From an uncultured Caryophanales bacterium (GTDB lineage Bacteria > Bacillota_I > Bacilli_A > RF39 > UBA660): a stretch of DNA of 7,246 nucleotides. Below are positions 1-6,487 of the stretch, piece after piece. Positions within the stretch are counted from its first letter, which is position 1; each line of letters begins with the position of its first letter. The translations under genes were made by a program, and so were the position numbers. The stretch is taken from NCBI GenBank assembly GCA_946402785.1, contig CAMIXP010000066.1:1-7246 (forward strand), written 5' to 3'. The notes below the pieces were generated by a model, which saw only the letters and a list, made by a program, of their open reading frames with translations, had not been told where the DNA came from and did no database searches.

Positions 1-688
1 AACGTACACCTCTCTCGGTCAAAGGACCACCATTATTATTTAAAAATAACGTATCTAAATTCTTTTTATTTAAAGTATGATAACCATCATTTAAATACTT
101 CTTCAAAGCATCTTCACAATACTCTCCATACGTAACATATCTCTCTTTATTTCCTTTTCCAAGGATTAAGATATTTCTTCTTCCAAAATCAATATCACTA
201 ACTTTAATGGAAACAAGTTCCCCTACACGACAACCTGTTGCATATAACATTTCCAACAACAACAAGTCTCTCTGTCCCAAAGCAGAATCATCAGGTACGG
301 CAAACATTTCTTCCAACTCATTATATTCAAAATAACGAGGAAGTTTCTTGCTCTTTTTAGGACCACTTACTAATGAGAAAACATTGCTTTTCACAATTCC
401 CTCATTTGCCATGTATTTATAGAAACCTCTTAAAGCACTGAGTTTTCGATCAATAGAAGAATTATCATCTTTTTTCGTATCTTTTAAATACATTAAAAAG
501 AAGCGAATATCACTATATTCAATTTCTTTAAAATCAAGTCCTTCACTATGAATATAATCTAAGTATTCTACAATATCATTTTCATAGCTAGAAATCGTAT
601 AATCAGAATAATTCTTTTGGTACTTCAAATAGTCTAAATAACTACTTAGTTCCTTGATCTTCTCTTCTCTTTTGAAATTCTGTTCCAT
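1..688 (-). CDS. xerC: Tyrosine recombinase XerC (3' end cut by window edge)
   Basis: Site-specific tyrosine recombinase which, in its family, acts with XerD at dif to resolve chromosome dimers. I translated 229 residues; the family is usually about 300, so the last quarter is off the window. Residues about 10-100 form the N-terminal SAM-like core-binding domain (for example SYLDYLKYQ, RKLSALRGFYKYM). The catalytic domain starts near 118. It shows the first catalytic Arg in ATGCRVGEL (R154) and the beta-hairpin Lys in LGKGNKER (K178). The HxxR, His/Trp and nucleophile Tyr motifs would lie beyond base 1, so activity cannot be judged. The ATG at 688 is preceded by GGTGAT about six bases upstream. 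The start lies inside the end of the upstream 361-aa gene (47-base overlap, different frame), so the two are probably co-transcribed from the promoter at 1755-1783. XerC is preferred over XerD because of its position downstream of topA, as in Bacillus (codV). Confidence 0.93.
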   Translation of the reverse strand, partial: MEQNFKREEKIKELSSYLDYLKYQKNYSDYTISSYENDIVEYLDYIHSEGLDFKEIEYSDIRFFLMYLKDTKKDDNSSIDRKLSALRGFYKYMANEGIVKSNVFSLVSGPKKSKKLPRYFEYNELEEMFAVPDDSALGQRDLLLLEMLYATGCRVGELVSIKVSDIDFGRRNILILGKGNKERYVTYGEYCEDALKKYLNDGYHTLNKKNLDTLFLNNNGGPLTERGVR

Positions 689-1727
689 GATTATCACCAA
701 ACAATCTTCCTTCATAATCATGATATAACTGACACCAGTTATAAACACGATCTAGTAAATCAGGCTGATTCTTTAATAATTGTATCATGTCTTGTTGTCC
801 TTGTCGAATTCGTTTTTGAGAAATACCATTCTCACAAGCTGATTCCAATAAATCACGTTGAACAAAGAATAAACGTAATTGTAATAAAACAGTTTGTGGA
901 AGATTCATAAATTTTTCTAAATCATTTCCTCTATACTCAGCGAAAGCTGAACGATTAAAGGATGCTTGTCCATTTTCAATCGTAATCGTATCACTTGGTA
1001 AATGTTCTAAAGAAGTCATAACTTCTAATAGTTTATCTTCATCATAAGATCCAGGTCTCTCAACACCCATATCAAAGAAACTCATTTGATTTGGATCATA
1101 ATTTGGATCCGTAACATCTAATAATTTTTCATCTAATAAACTACGATACATGATATCACTTATATGAGCATATCTTGTATTATGTCTTTTGGTTGCTTCT
1201 ACTACATTACGAATTAATGGATAAGAAGTTCTTGCCCATCCACCATCACGATATTTCATACTAGATAAGTTTTGACGAGTAAAAATAAAATACTTCGCAT
1301 ACTTTTCAAAAATACCAGTTTGTCCAGAAACAACTCTTTCATATAAAAGTGGATCTCTACGCATTTGATCTGCAAAAGAATCTAATAAGTGATCAATTAA
1401 ATATTCACTTTTTGTAATTTGTCCTTTTCGAGAGTTTTCCGCAATATCTCTTACAATATTATGTTTCGAAAATAAAGCTTCTTGTTTGGTTAATGTAACC
1501 TCTCCATTTGCTCTTCTTTGATGAACAATAAAGAAATCCGTATCTTCATCAGGAAGAACTCCATCTTCTCTCAAAGTATCCTCTAACTCATATTCATCTT
1601 TAAAATCGGTCGTATATAAATCAATTTCTTCTAAAGAATGTCCTCTTTTACCACCAAAAGGAACAACTTGAAATTGATTCGTTAAACGATTTCTCGCAAT
1701 TAAAAAATATTCATTGGTTTTACCCAT
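642..1727 (-). CDS. Conserved-looking protein of unknown function, 361 aa
   Basis: I do not recognise this family. The frame stays open up to 1934, but the real start is the ATG at 1727: a strong AGAGGGGG ribosome binding site lies five bases upstream and a sigma-A promoter just before it, whereas the longer frame would run back through the topA terminator and 3' end. The 361 residues are soluble and charged, with no signal peptide or membrane segment. Residues 1-75 look like beta strands (NEYFLIARNRL, DFFIVHQRR), 80-205 and 270-345 look mainly helical, and 203-231 is a Pro/Asp/Asn/Gly-rich linker containing QMSFFDMG (214-221), which resembles a sliding-clamp-binding peptide. It lies where trmFO sits in Bacillus, but no GxGxxG FAD-binding motif is present, so it is not TrmFO. 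It overlaps xerC by 47 bases. A DNA-related role is only suggested by neighbours and the motif. Confidence 0.85.
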   Translation of the reverse strand: MGKTNEYFLIARNRLTNQFQVVPFGGKRGHSLEEIDLYTTDFKDEYELEDTLREDGVLPDEDTDFFIVHQRRANGEVTLTKQEALFSKHNIVRDIAENSRKGQITKSEYLIDHLLDSFADQMRRDPLLYERVVSGQTGIFEKYAKYFIFTRQNLSSMKYRDGGWARTSYPLIRNVVEATKRHNTRYAHISDIMYRSLLDEKLLDVTDPNYDPNQMSFFDMGVERPGSYDEDKLLEVMTSLEHLPSDTITIENGQASFNRSAFAEYRGNDLEKFMNLPQTVLLQLRLFFVQRDLLESACENGISQKRIRQGQQDMIQLLKNQPDLLDRVYNWCQLYHDYEGRLFGDNHGTEFQKRREDQGTK

Positions 1728-1754
1728 ATAATCCCCCTCTTTCACACACGCTAC

Positions 1755-1783
1755 ATTATACCATATTTCCTTAAAAATTGCAA
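1755..1783 (-). promoter_or_regulatory. Sigma-A promoter for the 361-aa gene and xerC
   Basis: On the minus strand, -35 TTGCAA (1783-1778) is separated by exactly 17 bases from -10 TATAAT (1760-1755), which matches the consensus fully and carries the extended TGG just upstream. Transcription should start near 1748, giving a leader of about 20 bases that contains the AGAGGGGG binding site (1740-1733). The -35 box overlaps the T-tract of the topA terminator, so this unit restarts right where topA transcription ends. Confidence 0.8.
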
Positions 1784-1806
1784 AAAAAAGAGGACTAATC
1801 CTCTTT
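1782..1806 (-). terminator. Intrinsic terminator of topA, overlapping its stop codon
   Basis: On the minus strand, AAAGAGGA (1806-1799) pairs perfectly with TCCTCTTT (1794-1787) around a TTAG loop, followed by more T's (eight in all, three of them in the stem). The topA stop codon TAG (1797-1795) lies in the loop, and the 5' arm encodes the last residues Lys-Glu-Asp. The T-tract exists only on the minus strand, so it is not expected to work in the other direction. Confidence 0.85.
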
Positions 1807-3825
1807 ATAATCACAACTAGAACACCTAATTGTTCCATTCTTTTCTGTAAGCATTTCTCCACATTCAGGACATTCTCTTCCAATTGGTTTATCCCAATAA
1901 GCTGTCTGACATTTTGGATAGTGATTACATCCATAGAAAACTTTACCTTTACGGCTCTTCTTCTCTACGATCTTTCCATCACATTTAGGACAATCACATA
2001 CTTCAACAACTTCTGCCTCTTCTTTTGGAATATACTTACAAGTTGGATAATTGCTGCAAGCAACAAACTCTCCATATTTACCTTTTCTCTTTACCAAAGG
2101 ACTACCACAGTTAGGACAAACTTCTCCTGTTTCTTCAGCAGGTTTCTTTTCCATCGTCTTAAAAGCATCTTGTACCATAGGTTCAAACTTTTGATAGAAA
2201 TCATCTAACACTTCATTCCAAACCATATGTCCTTCTGCAATCTCATCTAAGTCAGTTTCCATTTCACTCGTATAACTTGTATTAATAATGCCACTAAATT
2301 TTTCTTGAAGTTTATCCGTAGATTCAATACCCATACTAGTAGGTTTGAATTTCTTATCTTCTAGTGTTACAAAATCATGACTCTTAATCGTATCAATGAT
2401 CGTTGCATACGTACTCGGACGACCAATTCCTAATTCCTCCAACTTCTTAATCAAAGCAGCTTCTGTATATCGTGCAGGAGGTTGTGTAAAATGTTGTTTC
2501 TTTTCAACATCCTCCGTAATCTTTTCTTCCCCTACTACAAAATCAGGAATCTCTTTGTTTTCTTTAGATTCATAATCTCCATATACAATTAAATAACCAT
2601 CAAAAATGATAATACTTCCAGTTGTTTTAAACGTATATCCATTATTATCAAGAATAACGGTTGTTTGATCAAGTACAGCATCTGCCATTAAACTAGCCAT
2701 CGTTCTTTTATAAATCAAACTATATAATTTAAATTCATCATTACTTAAATATTGTTTAACTTTTGTAGGTTCTCTTAAAACACTCGTAGGTCTAATACCT
2801 TCGTGAGCATCTTGAACATTATCATTTTTCTTAGCCTGTTTGACATAACCAACATATTGCTTTCCATAGTTTTCTTCAATATATTTCATCGCAGGTCTAA
2901 CAAAATCATCACTTAAACGAATAGAATCCGTTCTCATGTATGTAATAAGTCCGACTGTCTCAGATCCTAAATCAATACCTTCATATAGTTTTTGTGCTAA
3001 ACTCATCGTCTTACGAGCAGGAAAACCTAACTTCGTAGAAGCCTCCTGTTGCAAAGTAGAAGTTGTAAAAGGAAACTTACTCTTTCGAGAACCCTTTTTC
3101 TTTTCTACATTACGAACCAAGTATTTCTCACTGATGTTATTTAAAATCTCATCTGCTAATTCTTCACTTGGAATACGATCATTATCTTCTTTAATGGTCT
3201 CATCAAAATAATCCGCATCAAATTTTTCAAAATGAGCGGTAATTGTCCAATACTCTACTGGATTAAAAGCTTCAATTTCTCTTTCACGATCAACAATTAA
3301 TTTTAAGGCAACACTTTGTACACGTCCGGCACTTTTTGCCCCTATTTTTGCCTGTAATAATTTACTAAGTCTAAATCCAATAATACGGTCAAGGATTCTT
3401 CTAGTTTCTTGACTCTTTACTAAATGATCATCAATAACCGTAGGATTACCCATTGCTTCTAAAACTTTATCATGCGTAATTTCATTAAATAATACACGTT
3501 TATATTGATTATCTTTAATACCTAACGTATCTTTTAAATGCCAAGCAATAGCTTCTCCTTCACGGTCTGGGTCGGAAGCAAGATAAACCATATCACTTTC
3601 TTTAACATCTTTCTTTAAGTCTTTAATAACCTTCTCTTTTCCTTTAATAGGAACATAAGTAGGTTTAAATCCGTTCTCAATATCAACCCCTAAACCTAAA
3701 TGTCCAGAAGTTGCTAAATCACGAATATGACCCTTAGAAGATACAACTTTAAAGTCTGGTCCTAAATACTTTTCAATCGTTTTACTTTTACTAGGACTTT
3801 CCACGATTACTAAATTCTTTGTCAC
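1795..3825 (-). CDS. topA: DNA topoisomerase I (type IA)
   Basis: Type IA topoisomerase that relaxes negative supercoils by single-strand passage. The 676 residues are close to the usual Firmicutes length (about 690). The TOPRIM domain occupies about 3-115, with the general-base region VESPSK (E9) and the metal-binding SDPDREGEA (D85, D87, E89). SAGRVQSVAL (165-174) is a conserved topoisomerase IA block. The catalytic tyrosine is Y296 in GLITYMRTDS, with R298 beside it. QDAHEGIRPT (H341) and GIGRPSTYA (466-474) complete the core. Three C-terminal four-cysteine zinc ribbons are visible: C570/C573/C590/C596, C612/C615/C633/C639 and C652/C655/C668/C671. The start is GTG, read as Met, with GGAGGG six to seven bases upstream and no better ATG. 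It has its own promoter (3849-3877) and ends within its own terminator, so it appears to be a single-gene unit. Confidence 0.97.
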   Translation of the reverse strand: MTKNLVIVESPSKSKTIEKYLGPDFKVVSSKGHIRDLATSGHLGLGVDIENGFKPTYVPIKGKEKVIKDLKKDVKESDMVYLASDPDREGEAIAWHLKDTLGIKDNQYKRVLFNEITHDKVLEAMGNPTVIDDHLVKSQETRRILDRIIGFRLSKLLQAKIGAKSAGRVQSVALKLIVDREREIEAFNPVEYWTITAHFEKFDADYFDETIKEDNDRIPSEELADEILNNISEKYLVRNVEKKKGSRKSKFPFTTSTLQQEASTKLGFPARKTMSLAQKLYEGIDLGSETVGLITYMRTDSIRLSDDFVRPAMKYIEENYGKQYVGYVKQAKKNDNVQDAHEGIRPTSVLREPTKVKQYLSNDEFKLYSLIYKRTMASLMADAVLDQTTVILDNNGYTFKTTGSIIIFDGYLIVYGDYESKENKEIPDFVVGEEKITEDVEKKQHFTQPPARYTEAALIKKLEELGIGRPSTYATIIDTIKSHDFVTLEDKKFKPTSMGIESTDKLQEKFSGIINTSYTSEMETDLDEIAEGHMVWNEVLDDFYQKFEPMVQDAFKTMEKKPAEETGEVCPNCGSPLVKRKGKYGEFVACSNYPTCKYIPKEEAEVVEVCDCPKCDGKIVEKKSRKGKVFYGCNHYPKCQTAYWDKPIGRECPECGEMLTEKNGTIRCSSCDYKED

Positions 3826-3848
3826 AGAATCCCTCCAGTCATTAATAA

Positions 3849-3877
3849 TTTATACTCATAAAAATTGCTTTTGTCAA
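3849..3877 (-). promoter_or_regulatory. Sigma-A promoter of topA
   Basis: On the minus strand, a perfect -35 TTGACA (3877-3872) is followed by a 17-base spacer and -10 TATAAA (3854-3849, five of six consensus positions). The start site would be near 3842, with a leader of about 17 bases that carries the GGAGGG binding site. topA can therefore be expressed independently of rnhB. The flanking DNA is extremely AT-rich, which may help both melting and supercoiling response, though that is inference. Confidence 0.8.
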
Positions 3878-3889
3878 CAACATTCTATT

Positions 3890-3912
3890 TATATTATTTG
3901 TAAAATAATATA
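3890..3912. repeat. Perfect AT-only inverted repeat between rnhB and topA
   Basis: TATATTATTT (3890-3899) and AAATAATATA (3903-3912) are perfect inverted copies with a 3-base spacer. It starts five bases after the rnhB stop codon and ends 13 bases upstream of the topA -35 box. It could be an rnhB 3' hairpin, an AT-rich upstream promoter element or an operator. No T-tract follows on the minus strand, so it is a poor intrinsic terminator. Confidence 0.6.
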
Positions 3913-3916
3913 GATT

Positions 3917-4771
3917 TTACATCTTTTCTAAATAATCTTTGACCGGTCCATAACTTCTTCTATGTTCCGGAATGATTCCATACTTTTCAATCGCATCTAA
4001 ATGCTTTTTCGTAGGATATCCCACATTATGTTTAAAGTCATACATCGGATATTTTTCATCTAATTCATATAGCATATGATCTCTTGTAACTTTGGCAAGA
4101 ACACTTGCAGCACTAATCGTAATGCTTCTTAAGTCTCCTTTAATAATAGGTTTAACAGGAATATCCATATCTAATTTCATCGCATCTGTTAAAACATACT
4201 CTGGTTTCGGATTACATTGATTGATGGCTTCAATCATAGCCTCTTTCGTTGCTTCATAAATATTAATCTCATCAATTCTTTTTTCAGATACAATTCCTAT
4301 TCCATAACTAATGGCTTGTTTTTTGATTTCTTCATAAAAGTATTCTCGTTTTGCTTCACTTAGCTTTTTACTATCGGTAAGTCCTTCTAAAGAAAAATGT
4401 TCTGGTAAAACAACACAAGCTGCCACAACAGGTCCCACTAAAGGACCACGTCCTACCTCATCTACTCCACCAATGAGAGTATAACCTTTTTGTCGTAACT
4501 CTCTTTCATTTTGATAAGTATCTTCTAAATCCATTTGTAATTGTATTTTTTTCAATATACTTTTATCCTGACAAATATTTAAGAATTTTTCTAACTTCAT
4601 AAAATGATATCCATGAATTTCTATATAAGGATCCGTTGACTCAATATAGTCAATGGTATCTGTCTCTTTCAAAATACCCTGACATACTAAACTAGCATCT
4701 CCTACAATCAATACTTTTTCTTTATCAAGATTCATCGTATCTAATTTTTCAAATATTTCTTTTTTCTTCAT
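3917..4771 (-). CDS. rnhB: Ribonuclease HII with an unusual N-terminal region
   Basis: RNase HII cuts RNA in RNA/DNA hybrids and starts removal of ribonucleotides misincorporated in DNA. Numbering from the ATG at 4771 (284 residues), the catalytic Asp and Glu are in [15 protein letters not shown] (D104, E105), with D196 in VLTDAMKL and D231 in VTRDHML, and the conserved C-terminal [11 protein letters not shown]. The frame extends three codons to a GTG at 4780, but that GTG is part of the binding site AGGTG (4782-4778), spaced six bases from the ATG, so 4771 is the better start. The catalytic block begins about 25-30 residues later than in the Bacillus enzyme. The first ~80 residues do not look like the usual N-terminal region: [19 protein letters not shown] (23-41) followed by [12 protein letters not shown] (53-64) resembles small nucleotidyltransferase-like proteins with altered active-site residues. 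That part is a pattern match only. Confidence 0.95.
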   Translation of the reverse strand: MKKKEIFEKLDTMNLDKEKVLIVGDASLVCQGILKETDTIDYIESTDPYIEIHGYHFMKLEKFLNICQDKSILKKIQLQMDLEDTYQNERELRQKGYTLIGGVDEVGRGPLVGPVVAACVVLPEHFSLEGLTDSKKLSEAKREYFYEEIKKQAISYGIGIVSEKRIDEINIYEATKEAMIEAINQCNPKPEYVLTDAMKLDMDIPVKPIIKGDLRSITISAASVLAKVTRDHMLYELDEKYPMYDFKHNVGYPTKKHLDAIEKYGIIPEHRRSYGPVKDYLEKM

Positions 4772-4777
4772 ATGATA

Positions 4778-4782
4778 CACCT
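4778..4782 (-). promoter_or_regulatory. Ribosome binding site deciding the rnhB start
   Basis: AGGTG on the minus strand lies six bases before the ATG at 4771. Its GTG (4780-4778) is in frame and would add three residues if read as a start, but no binding site lies at a suitable distance upstream of it. Confidence 0.7.
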
Positions 4783-4788
4783 ATATTT

Positions 4789-4817
4789 ATTGTGACAAGA
4801 AAAATGATTTAATGCAA
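4789..4817 (-). promoter_or_regulatory. Weak candidate promoter for rnhB
   Basis: After the upstream terminator, -35-like TTGCAT (4817-4812) is separated by 17 bases from -10-like CACAAT (4794-4789). Both hexamers are weak (three and four of six consensus positions). It is proposed mainly because a strong terminator stands between rnhB and the gene before it, so a start site is needed here unless readthrough supplies rnhB. Confidence 0.3.
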
Positions 4818-4818
4818 G

Positions 4819-4845
4819 AAAAAAGAATTGTTAATCAACAATTCT
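4819..4845 (-). terminator. Intrinsic terminator after the HipA-like gene
   Basis: On the minus strand, AGAATTGTT (4845-4837) pairs perfectly over nine bases with AACAATTCT (4832-4824) around a GATT loop, followed by five further T's. The stop codon TAA (4833-4831) spans the loop and the 3' arm, and the 5' arm encodes part of the final residues Arg-Ile-Val. It closes the rbgA transcription unit. Confidence 0.85.
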
Positions 4846-5628
4846 ATGAATCATATCTTTTCGATCCTGATCAAATTGACGATAATACTCAAACTTCTTT
4901 TCAGGCATTTTCATATTTCTTCTTGAAAAAGCATCTCGCACAACATATTCTAAATCGACTCCTAAATAAGAAGATAAAATATCTCGAAAGACAGGATACT
5001 TTCGAATAAATTCTTTGCAGTCCTCTATTGTCTTAAAAGAATACAAATCTCCAAAGCATATATCTCCTTCATTTAACCACTGTGGATCAACCGAATATTG
5101 AAAATCAAAAAGTGGTGCTAAACGAACACGATGACTAGGATCTTCTTCAAATTCGTAATTAAATGCATAACGATCTGTTTGCCCCATATAAATATCAAGA
5201 GCTAACATTTGAAGCATATCCATACATAATTGTTTTTTGTTTTCTTCATCTTTCGCAACCGTCAATATCTTTTCAAACAATTCTGGATCATCTTGAGAAA
5301 ATCCATATTGAACAGCACTCTTATAGGTACAGTCTGGTTCATGAAAGTTTTTAGAAGCAATTCGAAAGACAGAACAATACTTTTGTGCATATTCATACCA
5401 TACAGGTGCTTTCAAATTATAAGGACCAATTCCCGCAATGAAATAATGAGCACAACGAATATTCTTAATTCGACATAACTCTTCTCCAATTAACTCCGCA
5501 GGATTAAATTGTTTTAAAAAATATTCTTGTGGTTTTTCTTTCTTACGAAACAAACTCTTTTTGGGTAACTGATTTGTCAAAACCCAAACAGGAGTTGAAT
5601 GCGTAAGACATTCTTCTAAATGTACCAT
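4831..5628 (-). CDS. HipA-fold kinase-like protein, 265 aa, no partner antitoxin seen
   Basis: The protein shows the signature layout of the HipA/CtkA kinase fold. EYFLKQF (35-41) offers the ATP-binding Lys (K39), followed by the Glu-rich start of a helix (ELIGEEL, 45-51). The catalytic loop is GQTDRYAFNYEF (149-160), with D152, R153 and N157 in the DRxxxN arrangement, and APLFDFQYS (171-179) provides the metal-binding Asp (D175). HipA relatives phosphorylate proteins, classically an aminoacyl-tRNA synthetase; the substrate here is unknown. At 265 residues it is much shorter than E. coli HipA (about 440), as are the stand-alone kinase-core members. No HipB-like helix-turn-helix gene is adjacent: upstream is rbgA, whose stop overlaps this start (TAATG), and downstream is a terminator. 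The binding site before the ATG is weak, so translation probably depends on coupling to rbgA. The family call is moderately confident; the role is unknown. Confidence 0.75.
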   Translation of the reverse strand: MVHLEECLTHSTPVWVLTNQLPKKSLFRKKEKPQEYFLKQFNPAELIGEELCRIKNIRCAHYFIAGIGPYNLKAPVWYEYAQKYCSVFRIASKNFHEPDCTYKSAVQYGFSQDDPELFEKILTVAKDEENKKQLCMDMLQMLALDIYMGQTDRYAFNYEFEEDPSHRVRLAPLFDFQYSVDPQWLNEGDICFGDLYSFKTIEDCKEFIRKYPVFRDILSSYLGVDLEYVVRDAFSRRNMKMPEKKFEYYRQFDQDRKDMIHRIVD

Positions 5629-6482
5629 TATACTCTGTCAAAAGTAATAGGACCAAAGGCACCATTCTTAAAGTCCTGAAGGACAATAACCGATACCCTT
5701 TCGTAATCAACGACTCCCCCTCTTGACAATGCCCCCCTTTTCTTGCCAATAGCTTCATACGCTTCTATAAAATCTTCATCTAAAGATTCAATTCCGTAAC
5801 GTTCTTTTAATCGTTCTGGATAATAATCATATAACTTCTTTAGAATAAAACAAGCAATCTCATCTTTGTTTAATATCTCTTCCTTAATAGAAGAGAATGC
5901 CGCTAGTGTCTTTGCTACTTCTTGATCCTCTATCTTAGGCCATAAAATACCAGGAGAATCTAATAGTTCAATATCTTGATTGACACGAATCCAAGAAAGA
6001 TTTTTCGTAAATCCAGGTGTATTTCCAACTCCAGCAGATTTCTTTCCCACTAAACGATTAATTAAAGTGCTCTTTCCTACATTAGGTGCACCCATAATTA
6101 ATACTCTAGCAGCTCTTTCTTTCAATCCCTTCTTACTTCTTTCTAAATTGATTTCTTTCATCAATTCTTTTGTCATAGAAATAAGAGGAGATACATTACC
6201 ACCCATCAAATCTAAAGTGACAACATTATAACACATTTCCTTATATTTTTCAACAATTTTATCGGTTTCAACCTTATCACATAAGTCATATTTTGTAAGA
6301 ACTAAAATTTTAGGTTTATCTTTGATTAAATCATCGATATCAACAATCTTACTAGAAAGTGGCATTCTAGCATCCACAACTTCATAGACAATATCAATTA
6401 AATTTAATTGTTCTGATATTTCTCTTCTAGTCTTAGCCATATGTCCTGGAAACCAGTTGATATTCGTTTTATTTTCGTCCAT
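5628..6482 (-). CDS. rbgA: Ribosome biogenesis GTPase RbgA (YlqF)
   Basis: Circularly permuted GTPase needed for late assembly of the 50S subunit in Firmicutes. Numbering from the ATG at 6482 gives 284 residues, matching the family (282 in Bacillus). The N-terminal WFPGHMAKTRRE carries the conserved catalytic His (H14). GTPase motifs appear in permuted order: G4 TKYD (63-66), G1 GAPNVGKST (131-139), G2 Thr in GNTPGFTK (T155) and G3 DSPG (175-178). The C-terminal region (about 190-284) is the RNA-binding helical domain, including the conserved IGKKRG. An in-frame GTG at 6491 lies inside the binding site AGGAAGTGA and is not a likely start. The stop codon overlaps the start of the HipA-like gene. 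An extended -10 promoter lies at 6506-6514, making a two-gene unit. Confidence 0.96.
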   Translation of the reverse strand: MDENKTNINWFPGHMAKTRREISEQLNLIDIVYEVVDARMPLSSKIVDIDDLIKDKPKILVLTKYDLCDKVETDKIVEKYKEMCYNVVTLDLMGGNVSPLISMTKELMKEINLERSKKGLKERAARVLIMGAPNVGKSTLINRLVGKKSAGVGNTPGFTKNLSWIRVNQDIELLDSPGILWPKIEDQEVAKTLAAFSSIKEEILNKDEIACFILKKLYDYYPERLKERYGIESLDEDFIEAYEAIGKKRGALSRGGVVDYERVSVIVLQDFKNGAFGPITFDRV

Positions 6483-6487
6483 AGAAA

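Noticed and set aside
1728..1934. N-terminal extension of the 361-aa gene to a start at 1934
   Set aside because: It would run antiphase through the topA 3' end, its terminator and the downstream promoter. The ATG at 1727 has a strong binding site and sits just after a promoter.
3822..3842. Six-codon reading frame (MTGGIL) ending over the topA GTG start, as a possible leader peptide
   Set aside because: It begins at about the predicted transcription start, has no ribosome binding site of its own and contains the topA binding site.
3890..3912. Intrinsic terminator after rnhB
   Set aside because: The stem is only A-T pairs and no T-tract follows on the minus strand; kept as an inverted repeat only.
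4772..4780. GTG start for rnhB at 4780
   Set aside because: The GTG is part of the AGGTG binding site for the ATG at 4771.
4831..5628. Classic HipBA toxin-antitoxin module
   Set aside because: Only the kinase-like half is present; neither neighbour is a helix-turn-helix protein and no HipB-type operator repeats were seen.
1921..6231. Plus-strand open frames within topA, rnhB, the kinase-like gene and rbgA
   Set aside because: They are antisense to genes with clear family motifs and lack binding sites and protein-like composition.
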